Virus record (IMG/VR): IMGVR_UViG_3300018914_000003
Span: 1 to 54,386 of that record
Direction: 5' to 3' (one strand)
Source of the DNA: a virus
DNA: 54,386 nt
Shown: positions 34,707 to 42,818 of the stretch, piece by piece
Numbering within the stretch: position 1 is the stretch's first letter
Layout of the letters: every line of letters begins with the position of its first letter
Notes under the pieces: generated by a model
Databases searched by the model: none
What the model was told of the DNA's origin: nothing
Seen by the model: the letters and a program-made list of their open reading frames with translations, nothing else
Made by a program: the position numbers and the translations under genes

Positions 34707-36761
34707 TTAACTAATCAACCTCATGAAATCTTGCCAGGTTAAAGATTTAATTTTTGGATCTGTAAGTTTAACCAAATCCAAATAAATTTCCCTGGCCGCC
34801 ATGTTATAAATACGAACATCCCAAAAGTGATTTTGACTTTGAGATGTTTTTTTCTCCCAGCTATAACCAATTACTTCGCCATTTTCTTCGATTTCGGTTT
34901 TCTTTTCACCTTCATAGTGAACGAAGTATGACTTATAGGTATATTTTCCGTCTTTAGGTTGTGGGAAATTCATAAACCCTTCAGGCTGACCCCCGTCCAT
35001 ACCTTCCCTTAGCTTCATGTTTTCAGCAACCAAATCCTTTAATTGATTAACTTGAAGAAGATATAAATTTCTCGCTTCTTTTGATCTTGAAGTCAAGGGT
35101 GTATCTTTTGAAATTAAACGATAATTATTTTCGACCCTACCTTTTACGCCTACAATCACAATCCCCTTTGTCACCATGGAATTTATGAATAATTGAGCAC
35201 TTCGAGTAAAGAATCCGGTATCAACAACTGTCAGATTTATTTTAAATATCTTGCCTGATTCTGATTTATATTCATTGTTGATTATTTCTTCAAAATACGG
35301 CCAAACTGAATTAGGTTGGTTTATTGCATACGTCATTTTGTACCTGTCACCGTCTCGGTCTCTTTCTTCTTTTAAGACATTTCTTGATCTCCTGAATGAT
35401 CCAATACTACCATGATCAATTGAATAGGTTTGTCCTCCCGTAGTATGCGCAACTATTTCCCAGTCTAATCTAACATCTTCAACATCTGTGTGACCCTCTC
35501 TTTTCATCACACCGTTTAAATCACATGCTAAAGTCAATAAAATAATTTTTCCATTACCTTTTTCTTCACAACTCAAATCAGGAACAATACCCGGGTCATA
35601 CGATCCGGTATTATGCATTAAATCCAAAACCTTAGGCGTTTCTCCTTGTTCTTCCCAAGTTTGTCCCATTCTGATGTTAAGAAAAGTTTGAAGCATACTT
35701 TTTTTGACGGGCTGTCCTGGTGGACATGCTTCTATCCATTCCTTAACCAAATCGACCCAAGTTACAAACCCGGGCGGAATGACAAGCGCGTTCAAGTGAT
35801 AAGAATAGTAATTTTTAATTTTAGGTTTTGCAGTTGGCACCCATTGTCCTGCTTTGTTAAATTCAAATTTATCTTCTTCAAATATTTCTCCTCCGCAAAG
35901 TTGGCAAATATATTTTACCGAAAACTCATCTAAATCTCCATGCTCATCAATTTTCCAAACTATCCCAGCAAAGGTGCCATCTTCTTTTTCAACCCGCCAT
36001 TTCAAATCAATTAGTTTCTTGCAGTGAGGGCAGGTCCAATGCCATTTTCTTTGATCACCTAATTCGTAAATTGGTTCAATGTTTGAGGTTTGTTTTATGG
36101 TTGGGGTTGAAATGAAATACGTTTTTGCCATGTTTCCATATGAGGTCTGTCTACCTTCCATAAGTTTCCTAAGCGAACCTTCGTTTTTATCATTACGTGG
36201 AGCAGCTTCCCAGTCATCAGCGAAAATATGCTTCACGGAAATCTGACGCATCTTCGTCACGTTGTTTGTTCCTTCAACTGTCATACGTCCTCCCGCATAT
36301 TCTTTAGACAAACTTGTGTCACCTGTTCTTTGGTTTTTAGCTCTAACAACTGACGGTCTTATTAAACCTTGCAAACCAGAAGATTGCATAATTGGATCAA
36401 ACCTCTCCTGAATAGAGGTTTTGGCAAGTTCTTTGTCACCCGCCATAAATAAAATTGGATAAGCATCTTCGGATATAATATATGCCATTCCGGGAATGAT
36501 CAAACCTTGGGTTAAACCAATTTGGGCAGGCTTCATAACGGCCACAACGCGAGCAGGGTCATCACTTGAAATCCTATTCACAATTTCCTTAACGTATGGA
36601 GAAATTTCATAAGAAAAAGGCCCGGTATATCTTGAAACACCATCTGGTAATATTATGTTTTCTTCGATCCAATCTGAAGGTTTTTTCTTTACAAAATTTA
36701 CATTGTACGCTTTTGTGTGAATTTCCTGGTAAGCTTTTAGCCATATTTTATTTGTCTCCAT
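34707..36761 (-). CDS. Terminase large subunit, lambda gpA/GpA family
   Basis: 684 aa, full family length. ATPase: VVAVMKPAQIGLTQGLIIPG (Walker A-like with family deviation) and VKHIFADDWEAAPRNDKNEG (Walker B region). Two CxxC pairs (CPHCKKLIDLKW and CQLCGGEIF) and the nuclease part with LACDLNGVMKREGHTDVEDV. It cuts concatemers and packs DNA into heads. A 164-base AT-rich gap follows before the gpW gene. Confidence 0.9.
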   Translation of the reverse strand: METNKIWLKAYQEIHTKAYNVNFVKKKPSDWIEENIILPDGVSRYTGPFSYEISPYVKEIVNRISSDDPARVVAVMKPAQIGLTQGLIIPGMAYIISEDAYPILFMAGDKELAKTSIQERFDPIMQSSGLQGLIRPSVVRAKNQRTGDTSLSKEYAGGRMTVEGTNNVTKMRQISVKHIFADDWEAAPRNDKNEGSLRKLMEGRQTSYGNMAKTYFISTPTIKQTSNIEPIYELGDQRKWHWTCPHCKKLIDLKWRVEKEDGTFAGIVWKIDEHGDLDEFSVKYICQLCGGEIFEEDKFEFNKAGQWVPTAKPKIKNYYSYHLNALVIPPGFVTWVDLVKEWIEACPPGQPVKKSMLQTFLNIRMGQTWEEQGETPKVLDLMHNTGSYDPGIVPDLSCEEKGNGKIILLTLACDLNGVMKREGHTDVEDVRLDWEIVAHTTGGQTYSIDHGSIGSFRRSRNVLKEERDRDGDRYKMTYAINQPNSVWPYFEEIINNEYKSESGKIFKINLTVVDTGFFTRSAQLFINSMVTKGIVIVGVKGRVENNYRLISKDTPLTSRSKEARNLYLLQVNQLKDLVAENMKLREGMDGGQPEGFMNFPQPKDGKYTYKSYFVHYEGEKKTEIEENGEVIGYSWEKKTSQSQNHFWDVRIYNMAAREIYLDLVKLTDPKIKSLTWQDFMRLIS

Positions 36762-36810
36762 AATCCATGCTCTGTGTGTAAGAAGTTAAATAAAATCTGT
36801 TTTTTTTATT

Positions 36811-37545
36811 TTATTTTCTCTCACCTCTACTTCTTGACTCAGCATAATTCTCAACCACGTTTTCGATTTCTTGAAAAGCAGTCTGTTCAGTTCTCTTGAT
36901 TGTACTGTTTAATTTCTGCCTTATTTTCAAAATCAATTCAGCCAATTTATCTCTATTGCCTCCCGACAACACATCACAATAAATTGAAGCAATATTAATT
37001 AAATCCTGTTCAAAGTTTTTATTTATATGCTGAATATTTACTTTTAAAATTGATTCAACCAAATCTACAGGCATTAAACTTCCATTTAATTTATTGATTT
37101 GTATTTGCTGCATTTCAACTGACTTTTCCGCTTTAATTGCGTCAGCTTTCTTTTTTCGCAAATCCCAACTGGTGGTCTCCCCGTCTTCTTCATTCTGTTC
37201 TAACCTCTTTTTTCTTTCCGTTGGGGTTTCTTCTTTGGTATAAATTTCTTCAATTAAATCTTCGTCTTCTTCAGGAATTGCGTCTTCAATTATTTTTTTT
37301 AAATCTGATTTCTCTTTTGCTTCAATATAGACCTTTACTTTCTTTTCCGCTCTTTCATTTGCTAATTTTTCAGCGGCTAAAGCCAATTGTTTTTTTTTGA
37401 AAATCTTGTTTAAAGGATTTTCAGTATCAACCATAGTCTTGTTATTCGTTAAAACAGAAATTTTTTTCCTGCTAATATTTGTGTTGATGATTTGAATCGT
37501 TGTCTTACAAATCGCAGCAAATTCAGATCTTGTTATGATTGACAT
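36811..37545 (-). CDS. Terminase small subunit candidate, first late gene
   Basis: 244 aa. N-terminal HTH (ITRSEFAAICKTTIQIINTN), a long Lys/Glu coiled coil (~45-150), and a C-terminal domain with NKLNGSLMPVDLVESILKVN and helices ending near EIENVVENYAESRS. DNA-recognition domain plus coiled coil immediately before the large subunit is the usual layout. Its 5' flank holds a perfect inverted repeat. Confidence 0.6.
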   Translation of the reverse strand: MSIITRSEFAAICKTTIQIINTNISRKKISVLTNNKTMVDTENPLNKIFKKKQLALAAEKLANERAEKKVKVYIEAKEKSDLKKIIEDAIPEEDEDLIEEIYTKEETPTERKKRLEQNEEDGETTSWDLRKKKADAIKAEKSVEMQQIQINKLNGSLMPVDLVESILKVNIQHINKNFEQDLINIASIYCDVLSGGNRDKLAELILKIRQKLNSTIKRTEQTAFQEIENVVENYAESRSRGERK

Positions 37546-37560
37546 AAATTCAAGGTTTTA

Positions 37561-37630
37561 ATATTTTGTTATTTTTGACTTTAAGGAGCTGTTTTAGAGG
37601 TTTTTATGTATTACAAAAATAACAAAATAT
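37561..37630. promoter_or_regulatory. 17-base inverted repeat at the late operon start
   Basis: ATATTTTGTTATTTTTG (37561-37577) and its exact reverse complement (37614-37630) are separated by 36 bases, 15 bases before the small terminase start. On the minus strand the outer arm contains TATTTTTG, a TAnnTTTG -7 box pointing into the late operon. It could be a late-promoter operator, or a packaging (cos/pac) recognition site. Confidence 0.55.
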
Positions 37631-38042
37631 AACAGCACTTACGAATGTTTAAAACAAAGTTTATAACATATCAAAAATCAGTGTCAAGTGTGTAAAAAAA
37701 GCAGGGCGCAACCTACTGCATAAATCAAAGAAATAGCCCACAGTACCTAACGATTTTCGGCATAGTCCGACACGCAGATAGTCATCCTATGTTTGAGATG
37801 AAAATAAACGATTTAAGGCATGTATATGACGTTATAAATAATTAAGAGGCAGCATATAAAATTCATATAAAAAAAAGCAATATATAAGATTACAGGTCAT
37901 GACGATAAAACTTCTCAAGATGTACTCAAATTAATAATAATACAGACATAACCAACCCTTACTCTTGAGTTTATTCATACCATACAACGAGATACGGATG
38001 ATCGGGATAAAGGCTTGTTTTCTAATGCATTATCCATATCGT
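37631..38042. other. Gene-free gap between early and late operons
   Basis: No open frame of note. Sequence is AT-rich apart from a more mixed island near 37705-37800 with a small hairpin (GCAGGGCGCAACCTACTGC, 37710-37728). The gap must hold late promoter signals and possibly a packaging site; nothing more specific can be read. Confidence 0.5.
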
Positions 38043-38387
38043 TTATTTTACTGTTAATTCCTGACCCCTCAAAGCGAAATAAAGGTTTTGGAGCTGGTGG
38101 ACACTTTTTATGAATACTCTTCCCTGTTCTTGTATAATGTAGAAGTCTTTATCGCTAGTATGAATACATAAACCATCAGTCCAATATTTAGCATCTTGAT
38201 AATTAAAACCAAACTTCAAAAGCCATTCCTCTGATAATTCGATGGGTTCAATCTCCCATGCTGTGTTTTTAAAAAATTCTTCATCTTCATTTTCTGCATA
38301 AAAGGATTCTTGATTTATCTCTGAAACACGTAACTTAATAGTTCCTAATTTCAAATAGTTCCCAATTCTTAATTCTGTTCGCTTCAT
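38043..38387 (-). CDS. Conserved Bacteroidota phage protein with VHQLQNLYFAL end
   Basis: 114 aa. LRIGNYLKLGTIKLRVSEIN, a Trp-rich middle (EEWLLKFGFNYQDAKYWTDG) and the family ending VHQLQNLYFALRGQEL, common in flavobacterial prophages and islands. Function unknown. Last of the small-gene chain. Confidence 0.65.
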   Translation of the reverse strand: MKRTELRIGNYLKLGTIKLRVSEINQESFYAENEDEEFFKNTAWEIEPIELSEEWLLKFGFNYQDAKYWTDGLCIHTSDKDFYIIQEQGRVFIKSVHQLQNLYFALRGQELTVK

Positions 38388-38392
38388 AAGTG

Positions 38393-38563
38393 TTAATTTT
38401 GTGAATTAGTTTTCAAATACTGGATTATAGCTATCATAACAATTAAATATATAATTGATAAAACAAATAAGAACCAGTCAAATTGAATAAATAAACTTTT
38501 AATAATGACTGGTAACCCAATTGACATTCCAATCAATAAAATAGCTGGTATTAAATATTTCAT
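38393..38563 (-). CDS. Small membrane protein, 56 aa
   Basis: Two hydrophobic helices (LIPAILLIGMSIGLPVIIKS and FLFVLSIIYLIVMIAIIQYL) joined by a short loop; ends five bases before the next start. Unknown function. Confidence 0.5.
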   Translation of the reverse strand: MKYLIPAILLIGMSIGLPVIIKSLFIQFDWFLFVLSIIYLIVMIAIIQYLKTNSQN

Positions 38564-38575
38564 CGTCTTTTGTTT

Positions 38576-38887
38576 TTAAAATGGCAGATCATCATCTTCA
38601 TCTTGAAAATCACTTGCAGTCGCTTCTTTAACTTTTGGACTATGTAGCTTTAGATTTCCAATATATGGTGCTTTCTCTCCGGTTTCTCTCGCTTCTTTCT
38701 TTAATTGGAGCTGAACACCTGCAACATTACCGTATTGGTCCTCTTCATCATTAACCCAGACATTAATTCCGACTGAACGGAAAGTTTCACCATTTTGCCT
38801 GGTCACTATTGAGGTATTTATTTTCCCGGTTTTAATTTGGTTCAGCAACTCATCATAGTTGATTGATCCGTAAAATAGTTTTGACAT
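38576..38887 (-). CDS. Single-stranded DNA-binding-like protein with SSB acidic tail
   Basis: 103 aa. Core strands (KINTSIVTRQNGETFRSVGI, then AGVQLQLKKEAR) fit an OB fold, and the C-terminus is acidic and ends in DDDLPF, the hallmark SSB tip used to recruit repair and replication partners. Unusually short core, so an SSB-like or tail-mimic protein rather than ordinary SSB. Confidence 0.6.
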   Translation of the reverse strand: MSKLFYGSINYDELLNQIKTGKINTSIVTRQNGETFRSVGINVWVNDEEDQYGNVAGVQLQLKKEARETGEKAPYIGNLKLHSPKVKEATASDFQDEDDDLPF

Positions 38888-38914
38888 TGTTATATATTAT
38901 TTTTAGGTTTAATA

Positions 38915-39121
38915 CTAAATTTCTTTTTCAATCCGAGTATAGATCATCTTCCATTCATCAGATAGCTGCATAATTTCAGCATCTTCTGAAATAGCATTCA
39001 AAACATCTTGCTCATTCATGTATCTTTTATGAAATTCAATCATTGTTTTCTCATATTCTTTAGAAACGACAATTAATTTTTTAAGGTCATTTTTTAAATC
39101 TTCTTTAAATCCAGTTTTCAT
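38915..39121 (-). CDS. Small helical protein, 68 aa
   Basis: Mostly alpha-helical, charged (LKKLIVVSKEYEKTMIEFHK, then AEIMQLSDEWKMIYTRIEKE). No family recognised. Confidence 0.5.
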   Translation of the reverse strand: MKTGFKEDLKNDLKKLIVVSKEYEKTMIEFHKRYMNEQDVLNAISEDAEIMQLSDEWKMIYTRIEKEI

Positions 39122-39127
39122 TGCTCC

Positions 39128-39187
39128 TTATTTAAATTTAGGTTTCAAATTCTTTTTTCCGTTGGGTAGTAAGCCGTATTTCTTCAT
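39128..39187 (-). CDS. Possible 19-residue basic peptide
   Basis: MKKYGLLPNGKKNLKPKFK, starting with ATGA overlap on the upstream stop. Very short; kept because the coupling matches the rest of this chain. Confidence 0.25.
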   Translation of the reverse strand: MKKYGLLPNGKKNLKPKFK

Positions 39188-39480
39188 CGGGAATTGTATA
39201 TTTCGTTTGCTAATTCAATTCCTTTACCCATAGCTAAATTTCTATCCTGAACTAAATTAATATCAGTTCTTAATTGATCATCCGTATTAATTTCAACTAT
39301 AAACTGCTTTATATTTCTTACATACCCAATTACAACATGTATTCCTACTGAATCCAACCATTCAAGGATTAATGAAGCTTTAAATTTATCCGACAAAGAA
39401 TTAAATCCACCTTCGGGAAGAATAATAATTTCATCCTTCATCCATTTTTCATAATCTTTCTGTGCTTTTCCTGTTAACAT
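39184..39480 (-). CDS. Unknown protein, 98 aa
   Basis: Start set at ATG 39480 (MLTGKAQKDYEKWMKDE), which overlaps the upstream stop as ATGTTAA; the frame is open 12 codons further. Alpha/beta pattern with SLILEWLDSVGIHVVIGYVR. No family recognised. Confidence 0.5.
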   Translation of the reverse strand: MLTGKAQKDYEKWMKDEIIILPEGGFNSLSDKFKASLILEWLDSVGIHVVIGYVRNIKQFIVEINTDDQLRTDINLVQDRNLAMGKGIELANEIYNSR

Positions 39481-39647
39481 ATTTTTCTGCGTTTTATTTC
39501 GCCACACTTTATACATTCTTGAACATAGATGTCATATTCAGGAAGTTCGCCAGAGTACATTGTATAAACTCTTATTTTTTTAATGATTTTCCATTTATGT
39601 TGGCATGAGTAAAATAGAAAATCCCATAATTCTTTTAACATAAGCAT
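39474..39647 (-). CDS. Small protein with CxxC knuckle, 57 aa
   Basis: WKIIKKIRVYTMYSGELPEY, then QECIKCGEIKRRK; with the earlier CQH pair (SCQHKW) it could form a zinc ribbon (C..H..CxxC). Similar short proteins with a GELPEYD segment occur widely in flavobacteria. Function unknown. Confidence 0.55.
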   Translation of the reverse strand: MLMLKELWDFLFYSCQHKWKIIKKIRVYTMYSGELPEYDIYVQECIKCGEIKRRKIC

Positions 39648-39653
39648 TTTGTT

Positions 39654-39839
39654 TTATAGTTGCTTGTCTAAATGTTTGTAAGGTTTACCCTCAATACATA
39701 ATTCAAGTTTCTCTTTTGCAACTGCTTCGGTATGACCTTTCATAGAAATTTGCATTTCTCTTTTACCTTCGTACAATGTAGTTTTAGCAACAAATACATT
39801 TCTGCAAATTTTCTCAACTGTTATTTCCTTTGCTTTCAT
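39654..39839 (-). CDS. Unknown small beta protein, 61 aa
   Basis: KEITVEKICRNVFVAKTTLY, then REMQISMKGHTEAVAKEKLE. Overlaps the upstream gene by 26 nt. No family recognised. Confidence 0.5.
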   Translation of the reverse strand: MKAKEITVEKICRNVFVAKTTLYEGKREMQISMKGHTEAVAKEKLELCIEGKPYKHLDKQL

Positions 39840-40005
39840 TAGAATTTTGTTTTGATTGTAAGTAAAATAAATTAATAATTACAATAAGGGCCAAAACGGC
39901 AGCAATCCAATACATTTTTTCGCAGTAAAACAATCCTGCCATAAAAGAATTAATACTTACTGTCAACGGTCTTATGTTAGAACAAATTTTAAATATTGTG
40001 TTCAT
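39814..40005 (-). CDS. Small membrane protein, 63 aa
   Basis: Two hydrophobic stretches (LTVSINSFMAGLFYCEKMYW and AAVLALIVIINLFYLQ) and an Asn/Lys-rich tail. ATGA overlap with the upstream gene. Confidence 0.5.
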   Translation of the reverse strand: MNTIFKICSNIRPLTVSINSFMAGLFYCEKMYWIAAVLALIVIINLFYLQSKQNSNESKGNNS

Positions 40006-40115
40006 TTGTTTTTATTTTTATGTCTATAAATATCTGAAATTGTGTCACAGACTGTGTATATTATTAAAAACACCACAATAGCAACTACTGATATTGTAAA
40101 CTCATTCCATATCAT
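40002..40115 (-). CDS. Single-span membrane peptide, 37 aa
   Basis: MIWNEFTISVVAIVVFLIIY followed by a charged tail (RHKNKNK). Overlaps the next gene by ATGA. Starts 2 bases after the cupin-like gene stop. Confidence 0.45.
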   Translation of the reverse strand: MIWNEFTISVVAIVVFLIIYTVCDTISDIYRHKNKNK

Positions 40116-40117
40116 AT

Positions 40118-40543
40118 TTAAAAGTTTAAGGGTTTAAATTCATTTTCGTTGTGCTGGCGTACGAATACTTTCCCATCTTCAAACCTGTAAAAGCAGGGTT
40201 CTTTCACCTTTTTCTTCGGGGTAATCATGCTATAAAAACCACCTTCTGAAACTTCAACTATTTTATGAACTGTATTTGCTAAAACAAAATGAGACTGACC
40301 TGCTCTCCTTTCAAAAACCTGCCACTCTAAGGTATCCAAATTATAAACCTTTTCGATATACCAACCATGAATAATATAGCTTATAAAACTAAATGGATGA
40401 TCGTGCGGGTCACCTCGATCAAAATCAGTAAAATGATGTAAGACTGCATAAATAGGTTTACCGTCTTTGTCTGTAAGTCCGTCAATGTGATATTTGTCAA
40501 AGAAATCACACATTGGTTCGTGTCTGAATGTTAGGTTTTTCAT
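40118..40543 (-). CDS. Cupin-like protein
   Basis: 141 aa. A beta-barrel pattern with paired metal-type His: PHDHPFSFISYIIHGWYIEK, then GQSHFVLANTVHKIVEVSEG and the closing YSMITPKKK. This resembles small cupins found in phages; whether it binds metal or sugar is unknown. ATGA overlap with the upstream gene. Confidence 0.55.
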   Translation of the reverse strand: MKNLTFRHEPMCDFFDKYHIDGLTDKDGKPIYAVLHHFTDFDRGDPHDHPFSFISYIIHGWYIEKVYNLDTLEWQVFERRAGQSHFVLANTVHKIVEVSEGGFYSMITPKKKVKEPCFYRFEDGKVFVRQHNENEFKPLNF

Positions 40544-40797
40544 AGTAACAAAATGTTTTCTTTATTTATTATTGAATCTTTATCTAATTCAACCCATCCT
40601 TCGTAATACATGCCTTCTTCATAATTTAACATTGAATTCTCGAAAGCTTTATCCAAAGAAGCTGCGCAACATTCTTTTGCGTATTGTTTTATAGCATTCA
40701 ATGTCTGGTCGTCTATAGCATAAGCACGTACTCGCTTATTATTCCAATCGAAGAAAGTTTCTTCTTGCCCTCCTAATAACTCTTCTAATCTGCTCAT
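40540..40797 (-). CDS. Unknown protein, 85 aa
   Basis: Helical, with RVRAYAIDDQTLNAIKQYAK and an acidic Tyr-rich end (YEEGMYYEGWVELDKD). No family recognised. Confidence 0.5.
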   Translation of the reverse strand: MSRLEELLGGQEETFFDWNNKRVRAYAIDDQTLNAIKQYAKECCAASLDKAFENSMLNYEEGMYYEGWVELDKDSIINKENILLL

Positions 40798-40800
40798 AGT

Positions 40801-41289
40801 TTATTTGTTTAAAGTTTCTTTCTTTATAAATTCTGATTCTTCCAAATTGAAAACATTAAAATGCCATTCAATTAACTTCATAACAACACAATATTCTACT
40901 TTACTATCAATTAGTTTTATTGACTTGAAATGCCCATAATTAATATATTCGTCAAACATTGGTGCGTTAGGAAAAATTGATCTTAGTTCATTAATCACAT
41001 TAAACCTTTCCCCTTTATGCTCTATTTCTTTGGTTAGCATGTCCATGCTCCATAATAGTGGCTTTACTTCATTGTATTTAAAACCATACCCTATCGCTGG
41101 TCTTATTTTATTATTGATACCAGGCTTCCACTCCAATGTCTTTTCATCCCAATTAGTTGATGCCCATAAAGGGTACTCTTTTTCTAACTCTATTCCAGTA
41201 AGTTGATACCTTTCATTATTTGAGATAAATTTCAACTCATACGGTAAATAGGCTGAGTAAATCCTAAGTAGTTCTTCTTTTGTTTTCAT
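40801..41289 (-). CDS. Conserved phage protein of unknown function, 162 aa
   Basis: LRIYSAYLPYELKFISNNER, ASTNWDEKTLEW, VKPLLWSMDMLTKEI and a C-terminal VMKLIEWHFNVFNL; this set recurs in flavobacterial phages with no known role. It overlaps its neighbour by 1 nt. Confidence 0.6.
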   Translation of the reverse strand: MKTKEELLRIYSAYLPYELKFISNNERYQLTGIELEKEYPLWASTNWDEKTLEWKPGINNKIRPAIGYGFKYNEVKPLLWSMDMLTKEIEHKGERFNVINELRSIFPNAPMFDEYINYGHFKSIKLIDSKVEYCVVMKLIEWHFNVFNLEESEFIKKETLNK

Positions 41290-41492
41290 TACATTAATTT
41301 TTCAAGTTCTTGTTTTACTTCCTGCCAATAATTTATTTCTCCCATTAAATCATTTCCATATAAATCAAAGGCATTTAGTATCTCTTCAACAGCAATTAAC
41401 GCCATACCTTTACATGCGTCTATCGCATATCCATAAGTAAATGGTTTAAATCTTTGAGCCAATTTAAAGGCTTTCTCTTTAGGTGTTTCCAT
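41289..41492 (-). CDS. Small helical protein, 67 aa
   Basis: Three predicted helices: KAFKLAQRFKPFTYGYAIDA, then MALIAVEEILNAFDLYGNDL and WQEVKQELEKLM. Short proteins of this layout are frequent in Bacteroidota phages; function unknown. Confidence 0.5.
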   Translation of the reverse strand: METPKEKAFKLAQRFKPFTYGYAIDACKGMALIAVEEILNAFDLYGNDLMGEINYWQEVKQELEKLM

Positions 41493-41494
41493 TT

Positions 41495-41995
41495 TTAAAC
41501 TATTTCAAATATTAAACTTTTATCTGGGTTGAAGGTTTTAGCTTCTGCTTCTTGCCATTTTTTAAAAGCCTTATAATACTCATCTTCTCCTTCTTCATAC
41601 ATCCATCCGCTATCTTCCTCTGGGTGCCCTGAAGCATACCAACCATAATCGGACATTTTAGGTTCACCTAACGAATTTTGACCCCAAAACCAACCTTGTG
41701 CTTCAATAGCTGAAATGAAAGATTCTAAGGCAGTTTTACACCATCTATCAACTACACTTTTACTGTTGTAGTTTTGGTAATGTTGATTGTTCATTACTTT
41801 TTCAACCAATCCTTTTGCAATCTCTTCGTTTAATTCAGAGCCTTTACAGATGAGTTTTGCTTTACCTTTTATAGCTATAAATTTTTTATCTTCAATGACA
41901 CCAGTATTAAAACCTGGCTGAACATCGATTATTTTTTCTATCTCTCCTTCCACGATAAGGAGTCTTTTGTTTGTTTGAATTTCTAAGGTTTTCAT
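41495..41995 (-). CDS. Unknown protein, 166 aa
   Basis: Beta-type N-terminal domain (KRLLIVEGEIEKIIDVQPGF), helical middle (VDRWCKTALESFISAIEAQG) and an acidic aromatic end (WMYEEGEDEYYKAFKKW). No family recognised. Confidence 0.5.
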   Translation of the reverse strand: MKTLEIQTNKRLLIVEGEIEKIIDVQPGFNTGVIEDKKFIAIKGKAKLICKGSELNEEIAKGLVEKVMNNQHYQNYNSKSVVDRWCKTALESFISAIEAQGWFWGQNSLGEPKMSDYGWYASGHPEEDSGWMYEEGEDEYYKAFKKWQEAEAKTFNPDKSLIFEIV

Positions 41996-42429
41996 AATCC
42001 TATTTTCTTTATTGCTGATTCCGTGAGTTCTATATCAAAATCATTATTTAACAGTGCTTTTTCTATGGATATTAATTTATTTTTTTCAATAAATAAACCA
42101 TATCCTAAATAATGATTTAATTCCCAAAACTGCTCACATTCTCCCACATATTCAAAACCTTTGAACAGAACATTTTCTTTTGCTTGATTCCACTCTTTAA
42201 ATAAATCAGTTGTGTTTATTAAATCCGTGCTTTTTATTGGTGTATAAATTCCGTTTCTAAACCAACAAGCCACGAACATTCCTAATTTCAAAGGCTGTTT
42301 TAAAAAATCAGTGTAATTATAAATAAGTTCTAGTTTGAAGTTGTCAAAAAATGGATCATATTCTTTTTTACCATTGTTTTTTATATGCAGAACAAAGTCT
42401 GTCATTGGGATTAATTTAAAGTCTTTCAT
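41992..42429 (-). CDS. Unknown protein, 145 aa
   Basis: FKLELIYNYTDFLKQPLKLG, then FVACWFRNGIYTPIKSTDLI and FKGFEYVGECEQFWELNHYL. Aromatic-rich alpha/beta protein. ATGA overlap with the gene after it. Confidence 0.5.
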   Translation of the reverse strand: MKDFKLIPMTDFVLHIKNNGKKEYDPFFDNFKLELIYNYTDFLKQPLKLGMFVACWFRNGIYTPIKSTDLINTTDLFKEWNQAKENVLFKGFEYVGECEQFWELNHYLGYGLFIEKNKLISIEKALLNNDFDIELTESAIKKIGL

Positions 42430-42456
42430 GCTTTCTGAATATTTAATTATTAATAA

Positions 42457-42663
42457 TTATGTCTTAAGGTTATTATCTAATTCAAAGGTTCCTTTTTTAA
42501 TACGTCTTAATAATCCTGATTTAACCATTCTTGAAAGTATACCGCCTGGATGTTTACAGCCGTTTATAAAGTAATCACTGCCTATTAATCTAACAGCTTC
42601 TTTTATGGTTACTTTATTGTTTTTTTTAACATACTCAAATATTATTCTCTCTTTATTTTTCAT
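42457..42663 (-). CDS. Winged-helix-like DNA-binding protein, 68 aa
   Basis: Start set at ATG 42663 (MKNKERIIFEYVKK), where TAATG overlaps the upstream small frame; an ATG 12 bases upstream is also possible. VTIKEAVRLIGSDYF, then GGILSRMVKSGLLRRIKKGT is a winged-helix recognition helix and wing. Perhaps a regulator of the small-gene chain. Confidence 0.55.
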   Translation of the reverse strand: MKNKERIIFEYVKKNNKVTIKEAVRLIGSDYFINGCKHPGGILSRMVKSGLLRRIKKGTFELDNNLKT

Positions 42664-42761
42664 TAGTTCAAGCATATTGTGAAACCGATTAAGTCTCTTG
42701 TTAATAAAATTCTTTGACGTGTGTAAACTAGATAAATATACCCTGTTGTAAATTCTTTCAT
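42663..42761 (-). CDS. Possible 32-residue peptide
   Basis: MKEFTTGYIYLVYTRQRILL, overlapping the next start as TAATG. Very short; kept for the coupling. Could be chance. Confidence 0.25.
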   Translation of the reverse strand: MKEFTTGYIYLVYTRQRILLTRDLIGFTICLN

Positions 42762-42818
42762 AATCTTATATTTTTATTTTATTTAAATTCTGCACAAACG
42801 CTTTCACCGTAATTTCTA

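Noticed and set aside
34586-34710. Plus-strand open frame without start between terminase and gpW genes
   Set aside because: About 40 codons, no start codon, reverse of the operon direction; may be a remnant but unsupported.
37631-38042. Structured non-coding RNA near 37705-37800
   Set aside because: Only one short hairpin can be drawn and no family is recognised.
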